This document shows positions 23,725 through 35,800 of a DNA stretch of 64,000 nucleotides, piece by piece (within the stretch, counting starts at the first letter, position 1; every line of letters begins with the position of its first letter). This DNA is from Microcebus murinus. Taxonomy: Eukaryota; Chordata; Mammalia; Primates; Cheirogaleidae. The stretch is taken from NCBI RefSeq assembly GCF_040939455.1, contig NC_134108.1, positions 81,388,001-81,452,000 of the forward strand, written 5' to 3'. Position numbers and translations under genes: made by a program. The notes beneath the pieces are model-generated. The model saw only the letters and a list, made by a program, of their open reading frames with translations. It searched no databases and was not told the DNA's origin.

Positions 23725-24880
23725 GGGCACAAGTGCATGTGTGGGCTGTATTAGTATGTTGTACTGGGTTTATTTATTCCTCCACCAATTAGCTTGTTTA
23801 CAAGTTTATAAATGCAGAGAAAAAAATTTCATTGAGAATGGCACCTCTAAATTCCCGGAGATTCTAAATGTTAAATTTAGAATCTTAAATTTATTTTTTA
23901 AGCCTTAAATTTATTTATTAAATCTTAAATTTATTTATCTCAAAATACCACATTCTATTTCATAAAATTCTCTCTATATGTACACATATAAGCTGTGCAT
24001 GTACATATGCATTCCTTTTTTTGCTACTGTTAGTCTCAACACAGAATCAGTCTAGAGATGCTGAGTGAGTTTTTAGGTAGTCTAATTTATAAGCTTGGGA
24101 CTCATTAACCTTTGATGACCACATTAAACTTTAAAATAAACCTCAGTCCATAAATAAAAAATCAGTCTCAGCAGTCTTTCTCTGAATAAGATGAAATTTT
24201 GTAGTAAGGGTAAAAGTTACTATAAATGCATAAAGGGCAATTAGATAATTTTAGAGGACAAGATGGTCATTAAAGAAGACAAATACATGTTAAAGAGTAG
24301 GACATACAGTGCCAAATTAAAATACAAACTTAAATTTATTACACAGATATTCAGAGATCATTGGAGTCAAGTTCTTTCCCTACTCTGATGTTTTGATATT
24401 GCAAGTCCTAGTTCCAGTTGCTACCAAGAATATTTTCTATTGCTATAATTTACGGCTGACAACATTTCTTATTTTATTTATTTATAATTATGATCTTTAA
24501 ATATTGTGGGATGACCTGCCTTCCAAGCAAGAATTTACTCTAAGTGGAGTTATAGTGTTTTATTAGCTTCTTATAAGTTGCTTCTTTGAGGTGTGCAACA
24601 ACATCTATGAAAAATGTGGAAGTCAATGTTCATTTTCTAAGAGCAATAAACAAGCAGGGAACTCTTTCCTTTAATTTCCCAAACAAATAAGACATAATAA
24701 TTAGTAGTCCTCAAAATAATGGGGTGTCCCTCTGTATCTTTTTCACAAAGAGTAGAATAGATATTTGAGATATATAACACAATATTATGTAATACGATAT
24801 GTTGAAACAGTATAGTTTATTGAAAGTTGGACATAACATATGTTTTTGGTCAAAGTTTTATTCATTTAAAAAAACCAATA

Positions 24881-25221
24881 GGCTGGGCACAGTGGCTCAC
24901 GCCTGTAATCCTAGCACTCTGGGAGGCTGAGGCAGGCTGATCGTTTGAGCTCAGGAGTTCGAGACCAGCCTGAGCAAGAGTGAGACCTCGTCTCTACTAA
25001 AAAAATAGAAAGAAATTAGCTGGACAACTAAAAACATATATAGAAAAAAATTAGCCAGGCATGGTGGCGCATGCCTGTAGTCCCAGCTACTTGGGAGGCT
25101 GAGGCAGGAGGATTGCTTGAACCCAGGAGTTTGAGGTTGCTGTGAGCTAGGTTGACGCCACGGCACTCTAGCCCGGGCAACAGACAACAGAGTGAGACTC
25201 TGTCTCAAAAAAGGAAGAAAG
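24881..25221 (+). mobile_element. Alu SINE, strepsirrhine form
   Basis: Full-length dimeric Alu: ggctgggcacagtggctcac at the 5' end, A-rich linker, right arm ending cagagtgagactctgtctca. The middle contains an extra segment, ttagctggacaactaaaaac plus atatatagaaaaaaattagc, characteristic of lemur and galago Alus. A-rich flanks ending in ccaata (24880) and tcaata (25236) look like a target-site duplication. Confidence 0.9.
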
Positions 25222-25544
25222 TTAAAAAAAATCAATAAATTCTAATTTCAGCTAATATCTGAGTCCAAGTAGAAGATAAGATTATGTTCATTATTTCCCA
25301 TCTGTCAGAAAGAAAACTACACTATCTCATTCCCTCAGAAAGGCCCAAGTGAGTCAATATGTTATTTCAAGTTTATTCATATTATTCACGTGGTGTGAGG
25401 ATATAATGGAAAAGAATGTCCTGGACTTGCTGTGGAACTGCCTGTGTATAAAGAGTCTTGGACAAAATTTTGTGCATTCTGTGTTAAAGAATCCATAAGG
25501 TGTACCTAAGAAAGAGCATACTAAAATACTAAATAGTGTTTAAT

Positions 25545-25600
25545 ATTTAGTATTTATATATATAATACCTTTATATATATATAATATATAATACCATACT
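25545..25600. repeat. AT-rich low-complexity tract
   Basis: Runs of tatatata and ataatatataatacc, with a small internal repeat of 'ataccatactaaaatag'-type words just after. Confidence 0.8.
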
Positions 25601-26889
25601 AAAATAGTGGAGGAATATTAACAATGGATTTCAGTTCACCAAGAGAGCAAACTACCTCGCAGAATCAATAAAAATGAACTTTTAGTGAATTTAACTTGGA
25701 ATCACTTATTAAAAAAAACCCTGAATTTCAATTATTTCCTGATCTTTTTGTTATTACCTTCTCAATTGCCTCTAAAGCCTACCTTTTGACATCTAGGCAG
25801 TTAAAAGCTGTTGGACTATTAAAATCAGTTATTGTGCTTGTTCTTTGGTGAAACCTTCTGTGGAGCACGTAGAAGCAAAAGCTCAATAACTCTTACTTGT
25901 TTTGAAGACAAAAAGCCTTTCCTGTTTTATTTCTAGGTGAAAATAAATTACTTCATTCTTCAATTTTTAAGTTGGACAAAAACCAAGCCAAACCTTAAAG
26001 TTTTCTAGAAGAGAAGCAATATTAATTAAAAACAATAACACATGATGATAATTTCTAATGTGAAATATAACTCCAACTAGAAACATAGATCTACTTTATA
26101 CTGTGATGATTTTCTGCAATAACATCAAGGTTAATATATGCCAGATGGCTTACTTACTTTCATTAAGAATTATTAGTACCCAAACTGTTTAAACAAACAG
26201 CAATTCATCATTCTAATTGGTTTTTCTAAGAGTTAATGTGAAGTATTCAGGAAAAAAAAAATGATATCCTGAGCATCACCATGGCTTAGAGTCAGAAAAT
26301 TATACCATTATCTCAAAAGTCCATTTGACTTGGAACCATAGTCCAGAGGGTGAGCAGCTGATCGAAACTAGTCCAATCAGATCCTTTTGATAGTTTTTTT
26401 TTTCTCCCTAGACTTTCAAAGTTGAGCAGAGACAGAGACAAACCAAGGTTGTTGAGGCTGAATCATGTTATAGCTGTATCCCAGGGAAGCTCCGCTGAGT
26501 TCTGGAGCTGCGGTTGTTCAATTATTCCTTTAATTCTCTTAGCTGCCTTGGGATTCTTTTCAGTAAATTTCCCTTTTTCTCCTTCACCTTACTTTTATTT
26601 TGCGAGAGCTGGAATTGTTACCAGCTGCATGAAAACAGAAGAACTGTAACTGATACATTAACTTTGTGTTTTAATTTCCTTGTCTCAAAAACTGGACCAC
26701 TTGGTAATAGACACGAACACATTATTATTTCACATGTGTTAACATTTAAAAAAGCCTGCCTAGTCTTTGTTTTTTTGTTTGTTTTTAGCATTGGATATGA
26801 ACTATAGAAAAACTGATGTCTTTCCTCTGTTGAGTTCACATAAAAAGAATCAATATTAGGACCATATTATGAGAAAAATAATCTTTTAC

Positions 26890-26943
26890 CTCATCACCTT
26901 TCTCCCCAGGTATCCCAGGGTAGCCCCGCTCTCCTTTGCTTCC
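26890..26943 (-). CDS. COL19A1: COL19A1 exon w18 (54 bp)
   Basis: Encodes GSKGERGYPGIPGEKGDE, six perfect triplets dense in Lys-Gly-Glu/Asp salt-bridge triplets. Acceptor is ...tttag and donor is gtaaaa. Identical to recalled human. Confidence 0.95.
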
Positions 26944-27361
26944 CTAAAAAGACAATAAATCCAGCTAGTACACTCAATCATTTTGTTATCTTTGGGGCCA
27001 ATGAAAAAAAAAATCTAAGAACACTTGGGGCATGTAATATGGATAGAGTTAGGGAAAAAATAAATCACAACATTTAGAAGTGGCTTTTATACTACTTTCC
27101 CCAATTACATATATATATATATATTTTTTATTTCGGCATATTATGGGGGTACAGATTTTAAGGTTTCAATAAATGCCCATTTCCACCCCCCCAAAAGTCT
27201 GAGTCTCCATCATGACCATCCCCTAGATGGTGCACATCTCACTCATTATGTATTACATATTTTTTTTAAAAAAGTTTTATATTTTAAAATGGGGTTCCTT
27301 TTTTTTTCTTTACATTAAATTGAGGGTCCCACAGAAGATAGTGGAGGAGAGTCTTCCTTAC
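26944..27361. other. COL19A1: Intron w17-w18 (418 bp)
   Basis: Contains an AT repeat (27107 to 27124) and an antisense L1 3' end (27124 to 27262), which together fill a third of the intron. Confidence 0.8.
27124..27262 (-). mobile_element. L1 3' end, strepsirrhine type
   Basis: Antisense 3' UTR: cggcatattatgggggtaca, ccatcatgaccatcccctag, atggtgcacatctcactcat. The same words occur in the other L1 3' ends of this window. Same orientation as COL19A1 and about 100 bp from exon w17. Confidence 0.8.
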
Positions 27362-27415
27362 CTTCGGTCCCTCTCTGCCTGGGATTCCTTGAGGACCCCG
27401 AGGCCCTGTTTCACC
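27362..27415 (-). CDS. COL19A1: COL19A1 exon w17 (54 bp)
   Basis: Encodes GETGPRGPQGIPGREGPK, six perfect triplets that resume the helix after the interruption. Acceptor is ...tccag and donor is gtaagg. The intron to w16 is only 82 bp. An antisense L1 3' end sits about 100 bp downstream in the next intron. Three differences from recalled human. Confidence 0.95.
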
Positions 27416-27497
27416 CTGGAGGACAGAGGAGTAGCAGAGCTGAGAGAATGTGCTGTGTGCAACCCATGGGTCCGTACATCCCCAGCACCCTTCTTAC

Positions 27498-27602
27498 CTT
27501 CCTGGCTGTCGAATCAGGCTTTCTAGGCTCGCCAGCACCTCCTTCTTCTCCTTTGCTGCTTTTCAACCCGGGGACACTGGCTTGGCAGTTGCCACAGAAG
27601 TT
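27498..27602 (-). CDS. COL19A1: COL19A1 exon w16 (105 bp), cysteine-bearing interruption
   Basis: The longest exon here: 35 residues beginning NFCGNCQASVPGLKSS, then KGEEGGAGEP, then RKPDSTARK. The Cys-Gly-Asn-Cys motif gives two cysteines per chain that could form interchain disulfides, by analogy with other FACIT interruptions (inference). Acceptor is ...actag and donor is gtaaga. Four differences from recalled human, including Gly to Arg and Tyr to Pro just after GEP, so this linker evolves faster than the helix. Confidence 0.94.
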
Positions 27603-27965
27603 CTAGTGAGTATAAAGAGAAGGTTCCTGAGAGATCCATAAAAGCTGCCCAGGAAAGTAAGGTTTGATCTGATTCGAAGTTCTATTTGAACCTTTGTCAG
27701 GGATGAGTGATATAGCAATTGCTAGGTCACTCTGCTTTTAGAAACTTGATGCATCCAATTTAAAAAGATTACTTTTCACGAGGTAAAAACTATTTACAAC
27801 GCTAATCGATAATATGTGTTTATGATATTGGTGAACTTTCATTTGAAACACGTATCTCTGATGATATTTACATTGGAAATTCCAAATAAATAAGGAAAAC
27901 TCATGGAAGTCAAGAGCACGGACTGAGTTTCAATTGCTTAGCAGCATGTTTAAAAAGGGAGGTGG

Positions 27966-28417
27966 GGCTGGGCATGGTGGCTCAAGCCTGTCATCCTAGT
28001 AGTTGGGAGGCTGAGGCAGGAGGATCGCTTGAGGCCAGGAGTTTGAAGCCAGCCTGGACAACATAGTGAGATCCATCTCTACAAAACAAACAAACAAACA
28101 AACAAAACCAAAACAACTATCCAGGCATCATGGTGCATGCCTGTAGTCCCAGCTACTTGGAAGGCTAAGGCAGGAGGATCACTTGAGGCCAGGAGTTTGA
28201 AGCCAGCCTGGACAAAATAGTGAGATCCATCTCTATAAAAATTAAAATACAACTATCCAGGCATGATGGTGCATGCCTGTAGTCCCAGCTACTTGGCAGG
28301 CTGAGGCAGGAGGATTGCTTGAGCCCAGAGTTTGATCTGCAGTGAGCTATGATGGGGCCTGGATGACAGAGTGAGATGCTATTCCTAAAAATAAAATAAT
28401 TAAAATTAAAAATATAA
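27966..28417 (+). mobile_element. Trimeric Alu SINE with perfect TSD
   Basis: Starts ggctgggcatggtggctcaa and ends in an AT-rich tail. A unit spanning the end of the left arm, the A-rich linker and the start of the right arm occurs twice: caggaggatc at 28017 and 28171, gagtttgaagccagcctgga in both, and actatccaggcat at 28116 and 28252. The repeat distance is 154 bp, or 136 bp after the first linker with its (CAAA)n run. The flanking 15-mer taaaaagggaggtgg is identical at 27951 to 27965 and 28418 to 28432. Confidence 0.9.
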
Positions 28418-29542
28418 TAAAAAGGGAGGTGGTAAAAAAGTTTGGAATATCCAGCAAGACTACAGAGTTCATATAATCCATAGTATAAATCATATACAAA
28501 CAAAGAAAAAACTACTAGGAAGAAAGGATGTTTCTTCTTTTGGGAGCAACATTAGTGGGAGAACCCTACACACAATTTATTAACATTTTGTCAGTGGAGG
28601 TACTCATGTGAGAAATAATTACTTGAGTGGCTTAGACTTGACTCCTATGTCAAATCCGAGTGAATACAGAAAATCTAAGTGGAAATACCTTTCCATTGCC
28701 TTCTCTGCAACCTTTAGCTGATCTGGAAAGGCTTGAATTTATGTGTCTGAGCTCACAATATAAACATAAATCTCATCTCATAGTAAAGAAAAAGTGTGAA
28801 AAATTCTCATAAAGGCTTATTTTTAAATAAACTGTTAGAATAAGAATATGAACAGGAAAGGCATAAGATAAGGAGCACTGAGTGGAGGAGACAGTTTAAC
28901 AATTGACAAAAGGTAGGATAATATTAATATAAGCCTCTGTTCATCCATCCTTTCCACTAAAGGGAAGAATCCTTAAACATGAAAAGGGAGCTGAAACTTG
29001 CCATTGTCGAGAAGTTGGCAAGAAAGCCCATGACTATTCAAGTTCAATAGGTCTGATTTCCAAAAATAAGTTCCTTATAACACTAATTTTGCATGATATT
29101 GAAAAGGTTTTGAGACAAATTATCTAAAAAATGCTGGGTTAAATAGTTCTCTTCAAGGTGGTTCTCCTTAGAGTCTGAATATATAATACAGAGCTACAGT
29201 TATGCGCAGTTTCCCAAACTAATTTTACCACCCAGGTTACTTCACAGAACTAATGTGTTGGTAGGGGAGTTGCAAATATTTATATAATTACAGAACTGCC
29301 ACTGATAATATCTGAAAAGCTAGCTACGAAGATGAAGAGATACCTGAAAACTTTAGAGAAACAAAAGAGTTCCCATAGTTCACAAGTATGAAAAAGATGA
29401 ATTATTGTATTTGCAGACATTTAAATATGGCATATCAATTCAGAGTAAAATCTGGGCAGATTAATATGCAGCAACATTTTAGAATTGATTATTCAATTGA
29501 TTGTTTTAATAAACATTAGGAAGTGATAATCATTACGAGTCA

Positions 29543-29880
<338 letters not shown>

Positions 29881-30735
29881 AGAATAAAAAAAAAGAGTCA
29901 TTTGAAACTGACTTCATTTTCTTCAAGTTAGGGTTACCAGACTGATATAATAAATTAAGGAAACCTGAATTTCATTAAGGTTCTTGACAAAAGGTCTTAA
30001 GATTTTCTTATGGGAAGAATAAAGACATATCGATTATTAGCCAATACACAATCTCATTGAAAGGGAGATTGATACACAGATTAACCCAGAAGGTCTTTGA
30101 AGAAATACAATTTGGGCCTGTAATTGTGCCAGTTCTTTTCAATGCTTTAATCAAAGAGAGTTTTGAAAACAGAAAGTACGATGATCAAATTGCTGAAGAC
30201 TCAAGGGAGAGAGAAAGAGAATGAATGTGTTAGGTAATAAGATCAGGTTTTAATATTACATTATGAAATGGACCTGATAGATCCAACCCTCAATCGAAAT
30301 TCCTACATTTAGTTTTGTTTTGGAGAAATACATACTTTCCCCTTCTACGGAATACAGTTTATTGGGACTGGCAGTCAAACTGTCCTGCTCTCTTGGGACT
30401 CAGAACCTCAGTGAAATGATGCTGGGACTGGAACAGCAGCAGAGTGCATTCAGTAGAGGAATCTGCCCTGGTGAGACTGTCAATTACTTCCTTCTGAGAC
30501 CCTTGGAATCCTGGTTCCTGTGGGAGCCTATTCGGAGTCTTTCTGTCTGTTCTGTGATCTACCCCATATTCTGTCAGCATATTGTTGCTACTTAAGTGTG
30601 CAAGTTTCTGATCCTTAGACTAAAGAACCATAACTATTCTGGACTAATACAATTCCTGTAGTCTAGCTATATCTAGCACCACTGCTCCTGTAGAGAACTC
30701 AGGACTTGATGTCTAAGGGCCCATGTTTCTGTATT

Positions 30736-30930
30736 AATGTTATATTTATTAGCTGTGAGACTCTGAACAAGTTATTTAACTGCTCAGAACTTCAGGTCTC
30801 TCGTCTATAGAATGGGAATACCACTACAAGCCTGAACTCATAAGATTATTTGTGAAAATTAAATGAGATGATATAAGTAAAAGGGTGCATTGACTGCCAT
30901 GTAACTCAATAAAAATGCTGGCTTTTAGAG
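30736..30930 (+). repeat. MIR SINE
   Basis: ctgtgagactctgaacaagt, tatttaactgctcagaactt, gtctatagaatgggaatacc and aaattaaatgagatgatata follow the MIR core and 3' part in order. Confidence 0.8.
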
Positions 30931-31044
30931 GCCTTAAAACTCCTTTAATATATGTTTTATATTCATATTTAATTTATGTTTATATATCTAGTCTCGAAAC
31001 TCCAACTGTCTAACAAATATATATACTAGAACTCTTGAGTCTTT

Positions 31045-31140
31045 GAATTCAATTCAACAAATATTTCTGCCTGCCTACTATTGTGCAAGATATTGTGTAA
31101 ATCACTGGGCTAACTGCTAGGAATACAAACTAAATCACCT
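31045..31140 (-). repeat. L2 3' end fragment
   Basis: attcaattcaacaaatattt, gcctgcctactattgtgcaa, gggctaactgctaggaatac: the reverse-complement L2 terminus. Confidence 0.6.
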
Positions 31141-31897
31141 AAGTGTGTGTGCATGTGTGTATACTGTCCATTCATACACAGGCAGATGAGACACACAATA
31201 TTTGAGTATAAAAGGCCTGATGTGCATGCAGATGCAAATCTTAGCACTGATATTAGGCAGGGACATGCAAACATTAAATACATAACCTTACATATGCCTA
31301 ATTATCAGCCCCTACCCAAGCTGTTTTACACCTAAAGTACAGGGAAGTATTAGAGGAAAAAAAGTAGCAAGATTAATTCCCTATGAGATACATAATAAGT
31401 AGAGATGATTTTTATTTACGAGAGTAACAAGTGTTAGGGAGATTGTTGTCTTTGTAATTTTGTAAAATCCTATGACAACAAAACTCAGCCTTGCAAGCTG
31501 AGTAGTAGTGGTTTTCATCTTGGGACTGACCAGGCCAGACACACATTAGAGAATTAGGAGCAGGGTGGGTAAAGAGAAAGATACTTCCCCAGAGGATAGA
31601 ATGATCTACCCCAGCGTGTTAATGACATTATTCCTTCCCTGTAGCTTATCTCAGAACTACCCTCCTCCCCTGCCCTCAAAATGTGAGGCTGGAAAAGAAG
31701 GAGAGAGTGGAGGGAGTAGGACACATGGCATGAGATACATAACAATCCATGCTCCTTTTTCTACCTTAAAGATGTCCTGCCATTTAAAAATTGCATTATA
31801 GTTCAGGCTAAGCAATTAACTCAATTTCTGCTACATAATTTCCTCTCTGATTTTTCCTGGAAATTAACACACAATTTCTTACATAGCAACAGAGTAC

Positions 31898-31939
31898 CTT
31901 GAGCAAGGCCCCGATATCTCCCAAGAGAGGAAGTGCAAT
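31898..31939 (-). CDS. COL19A1: COL19A1 exon w15 (42 bp), non-helical
   Basis: Encodes IALPLLGDIGALLK, 14 residues with no Gly-X-Y pattern. It is strongly hydrophobic and plausibly helical (leucine and isoleucine every three to four residues). Acceptor is ...tacag and donor is gtactc. Identical to human as recalled. This exon would be missed by a search for collagen repeats. It is assigned by splice sites, by frame between w14 and w16, and by its match to the COL19A1 interruption. Confidence 0.93.
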
Positions 31940-33533
31940 CTGTAGTGAAGGAGAAAAGAGCAAATATAAGTATTTATGCATATATGTGAACACAATGCAA
32001 TGCAAACATACAATGCAATGTAGACATTTTTTCCTCAAAATGCCATGACAGTTGATATTTGGAGCATGAGGTTTCTAGAATCTTACTGTCAGAATCGTTG
32101 GCTTAGCATTATGTTTCATATCAAGAAACTGACACAAGGCACTGACAGAATTCAGAACAATTTCTGAGAAATATTCACTCTTCCTCTACCATGAACATGC
32201 AAACACACATATATCATAGCTTTGATTCTGCAGCTCTATTTTATATTTTCATGACATAGCCATCTTTATGTCATCCCTAGTATGTTATTGATTTCAAATA
32301 ATGCATACAGATAAATGATTTATTAAAAGGAAATTACTGGGGCAAGCATATTATCAGGCTGTTGAGAAATATGAAAAGTATAGGATGAGTTTGCCTTAAA
32401 GTTTTTCTTCATAAAAGTTCAAGAATGTCTACAGTTGGCTGAAGTGATAGACAAGACGGATACTGAGGGAACTTGGGCCACTTAAGACACTGGCTACATG
32501 TCTTAAAAATGGATGGGTATATACAACCACAATGAGTAAGATGTGCAACGTTTGGGGGATGGGCACGCTTGAAGCTCTTACTCGAGGGGGGAGGGGGGCA
32601 TGGGCAATATATATATAACCTTAACACTTGTACCCCCATAATACACTAAAATAAAAAAAAATAACTGACAACCTAGGAAAAAAAATAAAAAATAAAAAAA
32701 GGAAAAAATGTCCTTGCAGAGAAACACTCTGTAAACCCAAGTAACACTTTGCACGATTTCCTGATAACATACATGTGATTCACTCAGCGATGAAGTTAAA
32801 GTAATGCCAAAAGATGCCTCCACACGTAGCTTATAAAGGCACATAGGGCCCTAACAGTGTGGTAGGTAGAAAGGGTTTGTGAAGCTTAAAATCAAGAAGC
32901 CAGATTTGGGTTTTATTATACAAGATTCTTAATACAATGTCATGTACCATATGGCTTCACAAATTATAACTGCCGAGTCTGAGGCTATTTAAAAGGATTT
33001 CACTGTCGCTCAAAGCAAAGTTTAACCTAAAATAAAACTTTGGAACACACTTTTAGTGCCCTAAACCCATTTTTAAAGAGCCTACTCAAGCCAGTTTTCA
33101 TAATTTAATCATCTCAGCATTTTTAAAGCCACGAAAATCAATAGCTACATACCATATTGTAGGTAACTTACCTGCAAAATTTCATTTAGAAAAATGAAAT
33201 TCATTTAGTCACTAGCATTAGAAAGAATAGAAATCGTGGCTATATATTTTATCTCCATTTTCCATGGGATTGAGACATTACATGTCAAGGCTCAGCCTGG
33301 GGCAAAATTGTACAGTTGAATTATACCCTTAGGAAATAAGTATTCTTCATACACACAAAAAATGCTGATGCAGCTTGAATTTTTTTCCCCTCTACAAAAT
33401 AATGGGGATAAACAAAATCACCCAGCAGTCACTGAGCATTCTAATTAGTTTAGACAGCAAAACTTGCTTGGTAGGCTGTTTGGCTTCCGGGTGCATTAAA
33501 GATACATAAATCAGGCAAAGTCTGCCTACATAC
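31940..33533. other. COL19A1: Intron w14-w15
   Basis: Contains a sense-strand L1 3' end (32430 to 32707). The rest is unique AT-rich sequence. Confidence 0.8.
32430..32707 (+). mobile_element. L1 3' UTR and tail, strepsirrhine type
   Basis: ggatactgagggaacttggg, aacgtttgggggatgggcac, gcttgaagctcttactcgag, a G-rich run, then acttgtacccccataataca and an A-rich tail with TAAA repeats. It is opposite in orientation to COL19A1. Confidence 0.85.
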
Positions 33534-33587
33534 CGGGTCACCTGGCGGGCCAGGTAGGCCTGGCTTTCCATCCCTTCCTGGAGCTCC
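33534..33587 (-). CDS. COL19A1: COL19A1 exon w14 (54 bp)
   Basis: Encodes GAPGRDGKPGLPGPPGDP, six perfect triplets and the last helix before the cysteine-bearing interruption. Acceptor is ...ttcag and donor is gtatgt. One Val to Ala difference from recalled human. Confidence 0.95.
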
Positions 33588-33674
33588 CTGAAAAAGAAGT
33601 ATCCATGTTCAAATCTTTGCACTGTGACATAGGTACAGATTAAAATGGAGGAGGCAGATAAAGAAGGTCCTTAC

Positions 33675-33728
33675 ATCATTCCCTGGGGTCCCTGGAGTTC
33701 CTGGCAACCCAGGGAGTCCTCGAGGACC
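33675..33728 (-). CDS. COL19A1: COL19A1 exon w13 (54 bp)
   Basis: Encodes GPRGLPGLPGTPGTPGND, six perfect triplets, identical to recalled human. Acceptor is ...tccag and donor is gtaagg. It lies between 80-bp and 87-bp introns, so w12, w13 and w14 form a tight triplet of exons. Confidence 0.95.
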
Positions 33729-33808
33729 CTGGAGAAAAAAAATAGTTACTTATGAGAATAGTCTTTCAGTCATTTTCCCCAAGCAACAAGCTGGCTTAAA
33801 TAGCTTAC

Positions 33809-33844
33809 CTGAATACCTGGCTCTCCAGCTGGTCCTTGGGAACC
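33809..33844 (-). CDS. COL19A1: COL19A1 exon w12 (36 bp)
   Basis: Encodes GSQGPAGEPGIQ, four perfect triplets. Acceptor is ...acacag and donor is gtaagc. The next intron is only 80 bp, the shortest in the window. One Ala to Ser difference from recalled human. Confidence 0.94.
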
Positions 33845-34606
33845 CTGTGTAAATGAGAATCAATTATCAGAATTCCACCAGGAATGTTCACAAATTATCC
33901 AAGTGAGATAAAAGTATTGCGATTTACTTAGTGGAACAAGAGAGTTTGCCACTATACACACTCTGAAAACTCTCTGCAAAGTCAGCCAAGACTTCCAGGT
34001 GGTAGGTAAACAATTAAGCAGGTAACTGTTGCTAGAAACATCAACATGATTTTGTTCAGATACCTGGGACATCTCTCTCATTACCATCATCTGTCACCAC
34101 ACATTAATGAGGGGACAAACAATGCATCCAAATACTATCTGTTCAGAAACAGGAGAAAGTGGCTTGGGGCTTCTTTTACTTTCAGCTTTCTACTTAGAGT
34201 CATTTCTCTCTGCCAGAACCAGTGTTCAGTAGCAAGAATAGGAAGTCAAACATCAATTGGTTATTCTTTTCTATTTTTAGAAAATTAGAATTGGGTGGGG
34301 GTAACTAAAACGAGGTTGGGAGATTATTGGAGAATTTAGTGACATTAGTTGTATCCCTCTTATATAATCAGGGACTACCAAATGGGGAATTTATAGCTTA
34401 AGTCAGCGAAGACCTGATTTCTTAGCAGTTGACTTCAGTAACCACTCACTCTGCTCACTGACATTTTTTACTTTTAAAAAATAAATATCCAAATCACTGC
34501 CACTATCACAGCTACTTTTTGCTCCCTTTCTATTTATACTGTGTCCCAAAGTGATTTTTTCCTTCAATCTCCATTATTTCCCTAATAATTTTCTGATAGA
34601 ATTTTT

Positions 34607-34765
34607 TTTTTTTTTTTAAGACAGGATCTCACTCTGTTGTCCAGGATAGAGTGCTGTAGCATCATCATAGCTCACTGCAACCTCAAACTTCTGGGCTCAA
34701 GCCAACCCACCTGCCTCAGGCTCCCAAAGTGCTAGGATTATAGGCATGAACCACTGTGCCCAGCC
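34607..34765 (-). mobile_element. Free Alu monomer (FLAM-like)
   Basis: T-run, then agacaggatctcactctgtt ... atcatagctcactgcaacct ... actgtgcccagcc, one arm only. Flanked by ctgatagaattttt (34593 to 34606) and ctgatataattttt (34766 to 34779), one mismatch. Confidence 0.85.
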
Positions 34766-34959
34766 CTGATATAATTTTTAAACTTTGTTTAATTCTCATC
34801 TCCAATAGTCTTTTATATTCTTGCCCTGGAAAATCAAACAGCAGTGACATACGACATAATCATTCACAATTAATGCTTTCTTTTGACTTTCATGATAACT
34901 TCAATATAAGGGCTGTGATATTCTGCTATAAGAAATATATATTTAGTCTCTGCCCCTAG

Positions 34960-35800
34960 TTCTTGGCACAGAGCTCCTAAAACCCTTGCAATTTCCTCAA
35001 GAATAGGTTGCTAGGAGAAACTTTTGTTCTAATATTTGTTTTTATGACCTGGGTTCCTGACACAGGGCTCCTACTCTCGTGGAACTTCCTGGGTCATAGG
35101 AGGGTCTTTTGTTCCAATGAGGTGACCCTTGATGGGCTCCTGGATAGGGACTGGTCCCTAGAAAGACCAAGCCATGATCAGAAGACTGGAACTTTCAGCC
35201 CCACCCCACATCCTCTGAAGAGGGGAGAAGGGCTGGAAATGGAGTTAACAGTCAATCTTGCTGGTGTGATGAAGCCTCCATAAAGATCCCAAAAGTATGG
35301 GGTTAGAGAGAGCTTTCGGGTTGATGAACACACCCACGTGCCAAGAGAGATACACCCCAACTCCACAAGGACAGGACTTCCTGTGCTCAGTGACCCTTCA
35401 GATCTCTCCTTTTGTATCTCTTCTGACTGTTCAGCTGTGTCCTTTATCATATCCTTTATTGATACAATACATCAGTAAGTGTAAGATAGCATTTATTTGA
35501 GTTCTGTGAACCACTCTAGCAAATCAATAGAACCTGATGAGGAGGGGGTCATGGGAACCCTCAATTTATAGGTTAATCAGAAGTCCTGAAGGCCCAGTTG
35601 TGCAATTGGCATCTGAAGCAGGGGTCAGTCTTGTGGGACTGAGCCCTTAACCTGTGGGATCTGACCTTAACTCTACATAGATAACATCAGAATCGAATGG
35701 AATTATGGAACAACCAATCAATGTCCACCAGAGAATTGATGTGTGGGGGAACAAAACCTCACACATCTGGGGTGGAAAGTGAAGTACTCTGTTGAGTGTT
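34960..35800 (+). repeat. LTR-like interspersed repeat, copy 1
   Basis: Shares ordered blocks with the copy at 49150 to 49935: ccataaa..cc, a tatcctttattga..aca block, gagttctgtgaaccactcta, cagtcttgtgggactgagcc, aacctgtgggatctgac and a closing tgtgtgggggaacaaaacct. Layout (TATA-like word, ATAAA-type signal mid-element) suggests an LTR, possibly ERV-L related. Family not assigned. Confidence 0.6.

Larger units (their letters stand above)
21827..26889. other. COL19A1: Intron w18-w19
   Basis: Mostly AT-rich unique sequence. Holds a TG microsatellite (23690 to 23724), a strepsirrhine Alu (24881 to 25221) and an AT-rich low-complexity tract (25545 to 25600). The 26.3 to 26.7 kb stretch is slightly GC-richer but not identified. 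Confidence 0.75.
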
